From the NCBI GenBank assembly GCA_977017575.1, contig CDRNVI010000003.1:186001-250000 (forward strand): a stretch of DNA of 64,000 nt. Reading direction: 5' to 3'. This stretch comes from Paramoeba atlantica. Lineage: Eukaryota > Discosea. The position numbers were made by a program, and so were the translations under genes. The notes under the pieces were generated by a model. That model was given only the letters and a program-made list of their open reading frames with translations. It did not search any database and was not told the origin of the DNA. Positions 38,336-46,760 of this stretch are shown piece after piece; position 1 is the stretch's first letter, and each line of letters starts with the position of its first letter.

Positions 38336-38830
38336 GATACAGTTTCTGCACCTTGTTGGTACTTTTTCCTTAGTTAATCCTTTCTTTCCCCGGCAACGGG
38401 CATACTCTTACTGTATTTTTATGCCCGTTGACGGCCGGCACTAAGGTCGGAACTGTCCCTCTTGTCGCTGAAGCAGGGGACGCGCCTTCACCCCTCCCCG
38501 ACTCACTCCCCTGGAGTGAGTGTGCTTCCCCTTCTCGGCTTTCTTCGACTTTTTTCCTCTCCGAGAGGGCTATGCGTCACGGTGGCCTCCCTTGAGGACC
38601 ACTAGACGTGTCCTCCGCCGACGAGACTCTCGGCTCTCTGCACCTGGCGGTCACCCAGCTCTCCGCACCTCGGCTCTGTCGCAGCTCTCTGCACCCGGAT
38701 TGCCCCCGAAACTGTAATGTGGGGATTACGCATCCGGCTCTCTGCACCTGGGACGCCAGCTCTCCGCACCCGTACACCTCCGGCGAGGACGAAACCTCAC
38801 ATGATCCACCCGTCGTATGCGGGATAAGGA
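38336..38830 (+). repeat. Spliced-leader-headed repeat, copy A
   Basis: A 495-bp repeat. It begins at 38,336 with a leader-like 23-mer (GATA + CAGTTTCTGCACCTTGTTG), followed at 38,359 by GTACTTTTTCC, a GT as expected for a 5' splice site. Next is a hairpin (CGGCAACGGGCAT...ATGCCCGTTGACGG), a second hairpin (CTCACTCCCCTGGAGTGAG) and six spaced copies of GCTCTCYGCACC. It ends CCCGTCGTATGCGGGATAAG. It is about 90% identical by eye to copy B at 44.08-44.61 kb, which is inverted relative to it. No coding capacity. Confidence 0.75.
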
Positions 38831-39007
38831 AACAAACAACACAATAAAACAAACAACATAAAACAAACAACACAATATCTTATGAATATAAAATTTCCTA
38901 ATCCGAACCTAAGAGAATGGTATCGTTTTAGAAACTAACCCACTCACTACATTGGGCACTAGGAAAGAATATTCAAATTTCTAGTTGTGCACGACTTGCT
39001 ATTCAAT
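38831..39007. other. AC-rich simple repeat and spacer
   Basis: AACAAACAACACAATAAAAC repeats follow directly on repeat copy A, possibly its degenerate A-rich tail. Confidence 0.4.
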
Positions 39008-39844
39008 TCAATACGTCTCTTGCAGTATGAGCTTCAGAAATGCAAGTAGATCCTCCTCCTCAGCGGGACACGTGCTGTGATCCAAACCTTGATAGCTCTG
39101 AAACTTTACGGCTTTTAGACCATACGTCTGACGCAGCTCCGTGACAGAGGCCGTACTCCAGGCAAGAGGAATCACACCATCACAAGTACCGTGCGCAATC
39201 CATACGGGCGTGTCACAAACAGATGAGGGCATCGGGAGAACCCGACCCATTTCCTTCGCGAACGGAGCAACTGCCGCACGCCCCGCAAGGTACCCACTAA
39301 GTGCCACAACCCCAGCAAGCGGAGGAGAGGACGTTAATAGGGTAAACAAACTCAACGCGGCGCCCTGACTAAACCCCCCAAGCACGATCTTCGGCGGGCC
39401 CTCTCCAGATTTCGCCCGTACGGCGGCCTCGCGTTCGACCAAATCGGTTAGGTATAACGAGGAGAGGGTGAGGGATTCAACATCCTCACGAGCGCTCACG
39501 TCCAGCCCATGGATGTCGTACCATGCAGGCATGATGGCACCCCCGTTGAGTGTGACCGCCCGCGAGGGGGCCGTGGGGCAAACGAACCGCACATGGGGGA
39601 GGGAGAGACTGAGTTGTCGCATGAAGGGCGTCCACCCCGCGCCCGTGTCGCCGAGACCATGGGCAAAGATAAACGTAGCGCGGTGGGAGTCGGTGGGCTC
39701 CACAACGTGTGGGGTACCAAAGTGGGTTGTGAAGCCTTCGCGCACCCGGGAGCGGAGTTCGCTTTTTTCTACACACCCAGCGGAGGTTAGATTCATCGCG
39801 TGCAGCAGGGCTTGTAAACGAGCCGTGCTTAAAGTCTGAAGCAT
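39008..39844 (-). CDS. Acyl-protein thioesterase / lysophospholipase with SAP-like N-terminus
   Basis: A 278-residue alpha/beta hydrolase of the APT1/LYPLA family, which removes palmitate from protein cysteines. Motifs: FIFAHGLGDTGAGW, CPTAPSRAVTLNGG, MPAWYDIHGLD, VLGGFSQGAALSL (nucleophile S159), AHGTCDGVIPL (D222) and LDHSTCP (H256). All three catalytic residues are present. The first 45 residues are unusual: LSTARLQALLHAMNLTSAGC then VEKSELRSRV, which is a SAP-like helical module of the type LxxLLxxxGIxxxGCVEKxEL known from RING/FYVE proteins and related to the domain in MANF. Standard APT1 lacks this. The fusion is intact in one frame. Confidence 0.9.
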   Translation of the reverse strand: MLQTLSTARLQALLHAMNLTSAGCVEKSELRSRVREGFTTHFGTPHVVEPTDSHRATFIFAHGLGDTGAGWTPFMRQLSLSLPHVRFVCPTAPSRAVTLNGGAIMPAWYDIHGLDVSAREDVESLTLSSLYLTDLVEREAAVRAKSGEGPPKIVLGGFSQGAALSLFTLLTSSPPLAGVVALSGYLAGRAAVAPFAKEMGRVLPMPSSVCDTPVWIAHGTCDGVIPLAWSTASVTELRQTYGLKAVKFQSYQGLDHSTCPAEEEDLLAFLKLILQETY

Positions 39845-40138
39845 GGAAGAAAGAAAGCGGGGAAATGGCTATGAAGTACGCGGAAACACGTTTCCAAAGA
39901 AATCGAATAAAAATCGACCTAGGCTTGACTAAAAGAGTTGTACCGCACCCTATTATAAAACAAACAATGCGTTTATCAAAGAGATAGGATATATTTGGGT
40001 AAACATGTCATGTTTCGGTGCAGCTGTAAATTGTAAAAATGGCCTAGCAGCTTTAAACTGATTGTATGATAGACAAGTATTATAGACAACTCATTCTACT
40101 CAACAGTAAGATAACAAATACTTGGTGCAAGTTTGATG

Positions 40139-40576
40139 TCATTTACTCATTGTGCTCAAAAGTGCTATTTCCCAAATCGAAGCCGTTCTACTAAGATTGA
40201 GACGAGATTGGGTAAGAGTTCTAATTTTACTTGTCAAAAGTAGAGCATCTCTGTCATCTTCGATTTTCTTGCAGACATTTAAAGCGCCAATCATGAGACG
40301 ATATACGTCGGTATCGTTTCGCAAAAAAATCGCGATGAGAAAATGCACCAGCGAACGTCGAAAAAATCCCAGTGATAAAAACAACTCTGCGGAGTATCCG
40401 TGATAGTGCGCATTGTAGGGCTGATGTAAGTTCAACAATTCCATATCAGCAATAGGCTTCATGCGTTTTAGTGACAAATCGGACAACAACAGCTGAATAT
40501 CGTGCGCTGTGCTCATCTCAATCATATTTTCAGCGAGTTCCAAATGTTGAGATCGCGTTATCTTTTCTGCAAGCAT
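40139..40576 (-). CDS. Small helical protein, TPR-like
   Basis: A 145-residue protein, all helical by composition, with a repeat-like segment: YSAELFLSLGFFRRSLVHFL then IAIFLRNDTDVYRLMIGALN, spaced like tetratricopeptide helices. No signal peptide or metal motif. It lies on the host strand between the thioesterase and the broken LRR gene. No family was recognised, but length and composition support a real gene. Confidence 0.5.
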   Translation of the reverse strand: MLAEKITRSQHLELAENMIEMSTAHDIQLLLSDLSLKRMKPIADMELLNLHQPYNAHYHGYSAELFLSLGFFRRSLVHFLIAIFLRNDTDVYRLMIGALNVCKKIEDDRDALLLTSKIRTLTQSRLNLSRTASIWEIALLSTMSK

Positions 40577-41283
40577 TTTTTTTGTACGCAGTAACCGTAG
40601 TCACAGTGTTGAAGACTAAATTAAAAACATCAGCATTTGTTTTGTTTTGTTTTGTGAATATGAGGTCCGGAGACAAGAAGGGCTATGTAGCACCTTCGAT
40701 GAATATTCATCAAAAGTGCGGCACCTTCAATGAACGCTCATCGAAGGTACTACGTACCCACAAGAAAAAATGACGTAAATGGACGCGTTATTTTAAAGGC
40801 AAAAATTATGTGGAATTTACTGTTTCCACATTCAAATCAGAAGTTACTAAAAATCTGAACAATAAAAAATCCTGGGAAAAATCCCAGGAGGTGCGTATCC
40901 CGTAAAATTATTCCTTCCAAGATAAGCATTTAGAAGACGTGGGTCCAATCCATTTCCACACTTACGCTTTTCAGGGGGCGGCGATGGACCGTACTCGCTA
41001 AGATTCTCTCCATTCCTTTCATGTATCCAACTCAGATTCACGATTCCACAAAAATCATTGCGCTGTAGGTCGAGTCGACGCAGCGGCTTTGGGAGGTTAC
41101 CGGCGAATTTCGTTGAGTTTCCTCTTCTTCTTCTTCTTCGTTGAGTACTCAACGAACGGGATTCCGATTTCTGAAGTCATAAGAACTGCGGAGTGCGCGC
41201 ACTGAACCTATGTCTGCCACTTCCGCAGGATCGTGTATTATATTTTTTGACTATAAAATATCTCCATTTTTCCTTACGATAAA

Positions 41284-42718
41284 ATGACATTTCTTTTGGT
41301 ATCTCTCTGCTTTTCTTCTTTTGCTATGGAACTCCCGCCAGAAGATCAAAACGAACAAGACCGGCACTCTCCTGAAATTAATGAGGCCGAGCGACTCATG
41401 ACGGTATTCAATGACGCCTTTGATCGTATTGCAGAACGTTTTCCACATGAGCGGCGTTCCACAGAGTTTGGCGAAATTTGCGTGCCAGACGACTTTGTAC
41501 CGGATTTGTTTGCGTTCGGGGGTGGCGAAGCATTGGCTGCATTCAACAAAGGGAGGATGCGGTAACCTGGATGAGATCACATGGCCTGTTTGAAGATGCC
41601 GTGTATTACTTCCATGAGACGGATTATCTCCGAGATATGCCAGGAAAGCCTGACATGATGGTTTGCCACCACCGTCTTCCGAATGAAAGAAACCCACTCG
41701 AACATTCTTGACACCTGCCATGCTCCTTCTTCTTTGGGCAGACGCCGCGAACCATTTATATACTAGACAGATTTGCCAGAACCGTGGAGTGCAACGGAAG
41801 GTGATGCAGAAAATTATTCGAGCGCTTGGCAACGCAGCCTTGCATCAGGAGGAGTCTTCGACCTACAAATTTGCCCAGGATGCAGGTGGACAAGACATTT
41901 ATTGGGAAATGGAAGTACAACCGTGGGAACGTTCTATTGCTTCACCCTTAATGGACCAAAATGGTTCAAACTTAATACTTAGAGGGGTGAAACCTGCTCG
42001 GTTCTAGCGTGTTCGCCCGTGTTCGGTCGAGTTAAAAGTTCGGACACTTAAGTTGTGGAGAATATGCAGTTTCTTTCTAATCTTTTATTTTGTATTTTGT
42101 AATTGTATAGTGTAATTTGACTACCAAAAAAATACATATTTTAATAGCAGTTTTTTGTTTCGCACTTAGTTTTTCGGGCTCACTTTGAATGGAACACGAT
42201 TGGCCCCCGATCAAAACGTTTACATCGAAGACGTCTACGGAAATCCTTCCTCGGACACTTATGAACGCCTTCGTAAGTGGGTGCTCCACCAGATGAAAGA
42301 AACCTTCTTGATACCACTAACGCGTAAGGAAATAGTGGATATCAAGTTTGCGGGACTGAGCGCGGCCGAAAAAAATAGCATAAAATATGCTGAGAAGCGT
42401 ATGCCACCTGCGGATCTCCTAGATCGTATAGAAGAGAACATCTTGGAAACCTGTGCAGAATGGCTGGTAGCGCGACGGAATCTTGTTCAAGACATGGCGC
42501 ATACTGGTGTGACGCGTTCTTTGTGTGGAGTGCCCATCGACGAGCGTATATTATTGGAAGCTCTGGTCTTGTTGACTCAATCTCGTGATACGGGATTATT
42601 GTTCTTCAATGATGCTGAGCGCTCAATGCTCAACGGGGTAAAGGAAGAAGAAATGCCAGCTTATTGGCAGTGGAAAAGCTCGTGCGGGAAATGGGGATTA
42701 AACATGAAAGATGAATGA
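41284..42718 (+). other. Plus-strand coding-like block of unknown origin, degenerate
   Basis: This is coding-like DNA on the strand opposite to all host genes, inside the insertion in LRR gene 7. A 93-codon frame at 41,284-41,565 begins with a signal-peptide-like MTFLLVSLCFSSFAMELPPE. A 177-codon frame at 42,185-42,718 (MNGTRLAPDQNVYIEDVYGN, then ADLLDRIEENILETCAEWLV) has a clear protein-like composition. In between, coding character appears in more than one frame, so the block is decayed or has several short genes. The Lys-rich coding character fades after 43.0 kb. No family was recognised. It was probably brought in together with the surrounding mobile DNA. Confidence 0.4.
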
Positions 42719-43185
42719 TTGACACTCCTTGATGTCGATCACCCTATGTACAAGAATGGGCATCTCGCGAGGATTGTTTCTGCAAGTTTCATAAGGGGGG
42801 TGCGAATGACTCTCTCTCTATTAAGAACTACAGAACTCAGGTAACACAAGAGCTTCAAATCAAAGGAATTGAAACTGTTGGAAAGTGTTCATCAAAGTAT
42901 TAAAGAAGCCCCTAAGACGTATGTAAAATTAAGTAAAAAGCAATTGAAAGAGAAAAATAAAAGTTTGAAGGAAGGCGAAAGCAGGATTTGAAAATGAAAA
43001 AGCAAGAACGAAGAAAGAAGCATTCTGCTCTGGTAAAAGAGTTTCGATTAGACCAAAGCACTCCAAATTAGTAAAGCTAAATTATACGTGTACTGTATGT
43101 CGTGGTTTTGACAGTTTTTGCCCCATTTTAAAATCATGTACTTTACGTAATTTTTTGGGAGGTCATGGAATTTGCAATACAAATC

Positions 43186-43800
43186 TCAAATTTGACTAAG
43201 TATTTTTTCCCACTGAAATGGCTTAGGAGTAGCGTGTTCGCCCGTGTTCGCCCAACTGACGTTTCTGCAGGTTTCACCCCTCTTAGTAAGTCCCCCATCG
43301 CTCTGATGACTGCTCTCAAACGACGGGACATGCTTTGGACAAGAGGGAGGCATGCACTTGGAGGAACTTTCGCCCATGCTTTTTGGGCGCGTTCCTGCGG
43401 GGGGGTCGGGGTGATCTGCCATTGCCTTTTTCAGTTCAATCCATAGGTTTTTTATGGGGTTTAAGTCGGGAGACTGAGGGGGCCAGTCAAGCACACACAG
43501 CTCCTGCGAATTAATAAAATCGCGAGCCTTCTTACTCGTGTGCTTCGGAGCGTTATCCTGTTGGAAGACGATCCGATCCTTCGCGACACCCAGCTTTTGT
43601 ACGGAAGGGGCAAATTTTGCTGCAGTATTTGAGCGTACTGCTCTGCGTTCATATTCCCGTGAACCAGCTCAGTGGTTCCCACACCGTGCTCCATCATGCA
43701 ACTCCATATCATGATGGAGCCGCCACCATACTTGAGCATACCTTGTGTGTTTCGCTCCGATATCTCCTCCCCAAAGTCTACCCAAACCCACCAGCTACCA
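43186..43800 (-). mobile_element. Tc1/mariner transposase fragment
   Basis: The minus strand encodes NTQGMLKYGGGSIMIWSCMM then EHGVGTTELVHGNMNAEQY (Tc1-type region before the second catalytic Asp). In a second frame comes LDWPPQSPDLNPIKNLWIEL, the signature around the third catalytic residue. The two parts are out of frame with each other. The N-terminal DNA-binding region is missing, cut off near the 21-bp inverted repeat at 43.80-43.93 kb. A dead copy. Confidence 0.8.
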
Positions 43801-43802
43801 TC

Positions 43803-43931
43803 AATAACTCGGTGTACTGCGCAACAAAGATCTATAATAGGATCTACAATCTATAATAGGATCTATAATAGGAGAATAAAACCAAGTTGCTCTATTTACT
43901 ACATTACTTATGCGCAGTACACCGAGTTATT
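43803..43931. repeat. 21-bp perfect inverted repeat around a GATCTATAATAG tandem
   Basis: AATAACTCGGTGTACTGCGCA at 43,803-43,823 is exactly inverted at 43,911-43,931. Between them are three to four units of GATCTATAATAG/GATCTACAATC. It could be a palindromic insertion or a hairpin formed when the mariner copy was truncated. Confidence 0.65.
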
Positions 43932-44075
43932 TACGAAAGATTGCCATTGAAACACTTGAAAACGGATCTTCACTTCGAATATTTACGAAGTGAGCTCAAC
44001 ACAATGGGCCCATCTAGATGGTTCCTTCGGAATTGTTTTATCATGCACTTATAGTGCAGAGATTTACTCACCATG

Positions 44076-44608
44076 TCCTTATCCCGCATACGACGGGTGG
44101 ATCATGTGAGGTTTCGTCCTCGCCGGAGGTGTGCGGGTGCGGAGAGCTGGCGTCCCAGGTGCAGAGAGCTCGGTTGTCATGTGCAGGTGCAGAGAGCCGG
44201 ATGCGTAATCCCCATATTACAGTTTCGGGGGCAATCCGGGTGCAGAGAGCTGCGACAGAGCCGAGGTGCGGAGAGCTGGGCGACCGCCAGGTGCAGAGAA
44301 CCGAGTCTCGTCGGCGGAGGACACGCCTAGTGGTCCTCAAGGGAGGCCACCGTGACGCATGGCCCTCTCGGAGAGGAAAAAAACAAGTCGAAAAAAGCCG
44401 AGAGGGGGAAGCACACTCACTCCAGGGGAGTGAGTCGGGGAGGGGTGAAGGGGTGAAAGCGCGTCCCCTGCTTCAGCGACAAGAGGGACAGTTCCGACCT
44501 TAGTGCCGGCCGGCAACGGGCATAAAAATACAGTAAGAGTATGCCCGTTGCCGGGGAAAGAAAGGATTAACTAAGGAAAAAGTACAAACAAGGTACAGAA
44601 ACTGTATC
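44076..44608 (-). repeat. Spliced-leader-headed repeat, copy B
   Basis: A 533-bp copy, read on the minus strand from 44,608. The leader-like head differs from copy A by a C-to-T change and one extra T (CTTGTTTG|TACTTTTT). The hairpin is perfect here: CCGGCAACGGGCAT (44,510-44,523) pairs with ATGCCCGTTGCCGG (44,540-44,554). Six GGTGCRGAGAGC-type boxes lie between 44,130 and 44,310. The leader head abuts LRR gene 7 sequence directly, so this end marks the insertion point. It is in the same orientation as the broken gene. Confidence 0.75.
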
Positions 44609-44801
44609 TTTTTCAAATTTTGCAACTCCGAGGGGAGAAACGTAAGATCAGTACCACCTCCGAGCTTTTGACCAGCAACATTTAAACCTTGTACGGTTTG
44701 AGGAAGATGAACCCAGGAAAGAGTACCTTCCTTTGGTATAGTGAGATAGAAAACCCCAGTCTAGCATGCGTCAAATAACATGCTGTTCGATTCGAATCAC
44801 A

Positions 44802-45169
44802 CCAGGGTCCAGGCAACTCGCCCTCTCTTTACGCAGCCGGAGGGGCGCACTGCAACCGACCGCCGCCTCGCGATAATGCGAGGCAGAGTCACGCCCAGTG
44901 GTGCTCAAGGGAGGCCACCATAGCGCATAGCTCCCGGGAAAAGACAGGCACGAGAAGAAGAGAGCCGGGGAGGGAAGAAGACTCACTCAAGGAGTGAGCC
45001 GGGGAGGGGTGAAAAGTCAGAAGTACGTCCCCTACTTCCACGACAAAGAGGGACAGTCCCTGATACCCGTCAGCCGGAAACGGGTAATTAAAGGGAAAAT
45101 GTATGCCCGTTTCCGGGAAAAGAAAGGAAGGGCTAGCAAAATGTACCAACAAGGTACAGAAACTGTACC
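44802..45169 (-). repeat. Spliced-leader-headed repeat, copy C (diverged, short)
   Basis: A 368-bp copy, read from 45,169 on the minus strand: GGTA + CAGTTTCTGTACCTTGTTG, then GTACATTTTGC. Its hairpin is GGAAACGGG...CCCGTTTCC, where copies A and B have GGCAACGGG...CCCGTTGCC. Both sides of the stem changed together, so pairing is kept. The CTCACT...AGTGAG hairpin is also kept; the GGTGCRGAGAGC boxes are absent. It interrupts LRR gene 7 in its N-terminal cap. Confidence 0.7.
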
Positions 45170-45286
45170 TTTATGCCGTAGCGCAACTTCTTGAGGAAGG
45201 AGAGATGCATCGACACGTCCGCGGCGTAGATCAGAGCCATCGTCCAAACTTCTTACAAACATAAAAGGAGAAATGAGGAAAACCAA

Positions 45287-45739
45287 GAGGTGATATCGTC
45301 ATAATGGAATTCTCTATTTTTTTAAAAGAACAGAAAAGAGAAGAGCTTGCAAAAAATTATAAAATAACGTTCAAGTTACTTCATTGAAAAAAGCTTTCAC
45401 GCTCCCTGAGATATTATTGATGTCTATGATAATGTAAATTTTGTCAAAATATATAGAAAGTATAATAATAATATAATATTTTATAATGTTAATGTAAAAT
45501 GTATTCAAAAATATTTTTAATTTTTTTTTAAAAATAAGTTTTCTTCCTGAAGAAAGAAATGCGAATGAAAGTTTCATTATGAAACTGTCATTAGTTTTTT
45601 GTTTTTATGTAACATATTTTGCTGAGTAACAGGAAGCCCAGTTTTTTAAAGATTTGTAACGTTTGAATATCCGCACACATGCATAAATGATATGAAAGAA
45701 TTTTAATTCACAAAATTACCTAAAAAACGTAAAGATAAA
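45287..45739. other. AT-rich intergenic
   Basis: About 450 bases of very AT-rich DNA (TATAATAATAATATAATATT near 45,455-45,480). No gene. Confidence 0.5.
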
Positions 45740-46471
45740 TCAATCGATGCGTACCGAACCAGGTAATGGCTTTGGTAGATAATCGAATATTCTATTTTTC
45801 GTGAGATCAATATGCTTTATGGACTTCGGAAGATAACGAAAATCGCAAAATCCAGAAAATTGATTGGCTTGAAGAAAGAGGTACTGGACCTCGTTTGGGA
45901 GTTTAGTCAAGTCTAGGCTTCCCGAAAAGAAGTTGTTGCTCACAGACACGCAAAGCAGAGCACTCGGAAGCGTAGTCAGGTTCAATGAACCTTCTAGCTC
46001 ATTTGTGTGCACGGAAAAATCCTCCATGGAGGGAGAAAGGCGATCCAAGTCTATAATCCCGGAGAATTTATTTCTGGACAGCCACAGAACTGCCAAAGAA
46101 GGCGGAAGATTCGTAAGGCCCAACGAACCGTGTAGCTTATTAGTGTTAAAGCGAAGTGTGTGTAACTCTGGAGGCAACTCGTCGAGATTAATGGATCCGG
46201 TCAGACTATTATCTCCAAGAATAAGTTGCTTGACGGACAGCGGAGCTCGCTCCAGATCTAGACTGCCACGTAAGTTTTTGCTTTCCCAGAGAATGAACCG
46301 GACTTCTTTTCCTGAATCATCATCGCAATGCACACCCTCCCAGTCACAAGCCGGAGTGTGAGTGTTCCACGTTGCCCTTGGGTTTTCTATCGACTCAATG
46401 AAAACCCCTAATTGGAATTCTGGAGGGAGCTGGGATCCCCGAACTCTACCCTTTCGTATATTTACGTCCAT
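45740..46471 (-). CDS. LRR family protein 8
   Basis: A 243-residue LRR protein with a compact, regular build. The cap: LPPEFQLGVFIESI, ATWNTHTPACDWEGVHCDDD with both cysteines, and LWESKNLRGSLDLERAPLSV. Seven repeats of 21-23 residues follow, e.g. LPPELHTLRFNTNKLHGSLG, LPPSLAVLWLSRNKFSGIID, LPSALLCVSVSNNFFSGSLD and LPNEVQYLFLQANQFSGFCD. It ends LPKSIKHIDLTKNRIFDYLP KPLPGSVRID. No signal peptide (MDVNIRKGRVRGSQ) and no membrane anchor. Cap and repeats are closest in style to LRR 5. Confidence 0.84.
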   Translation of the reverse strand: MDVNIRKGRVRGSQLPPEFQLGVFIESIENPRATWNTHTPACDWEGVHCDDDSGKEVRFILWESKNLRGSLDLERAPLSVKQLILGDNSLTGSINLDELPPELHTLRFNTNKLHGSLGLTNLPPSLAVLWLSRNKFSGIIDLDRLSPSMEDFSVHTNELEGSLNLTTLPSALLCVSVSNNFFSGSLDLTKLPNEVQYLFLQANQFSGFCDFRYLPKSIKHIDLTKNRIFDYLPKPLPGSVRID

Positions 46472-46760
46472 CGACTAGAGCGTTGCTTTGATCCGAATCT
46501 TCAGGGGTAAGAAGCTAATGAAGTAAATAAGAGGTCTAAATAAAAGGTCTGTATATTACTATATCAAATTTATGAAGGAATGCGTAAACAATGAAGTTGC
46601 GAGATCGCAAGTTGAAGTACTTTTCAAAAATTACTGGTGTACTTATTTTTATTCTAAGAGGTTGCTGTAATTTTACGTGTAAGATCTAGTGTATTCCGTA
46701 TGGAGAAAAGTGACAGCCTAACGTTCACCAAATGGTACTGTCGCTCTTGTGCTCATTTGT

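Larger units (their letters stand above)
40847..45262 (-). pseudogene. LRR family gene 7, broken by repeat insertions
   Basis: Three collinear minus-strand pieces match LRR protein 6. The N-terminal piece (45,170-45,262) reads MFVRSLDDGSDLRRGRVDAS LLPQEVAL. The middle piece (about 44,609-44,801) reads LSWVHLPQTVQ, LGGGTDLTFLPSELQNL. The C-terminal piece (40,847-about 41,110) reads NLPKPLRRLDLQRNDFCGIV and LSEYGPSPPPEKRKCGNGLD. Compared with LRR 6, about 35 codons are missing between the first two pieces and about 58 between the last two. In their places sit repeat copy C (44.80-45.17 kb) and a 3.5-kb block that starts with repeat copy B. The gene is no longer functional as a single unit. The C-terminal piece keeps a 101-codon open frame. 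Confidence 0.8.

Noticed and set aside
41251-41832. 193-codon minus-strand frame in the insertion block
   Set aside because: It mirrors the coding-like plus strand and shows no homology to LRR pieces or other families.
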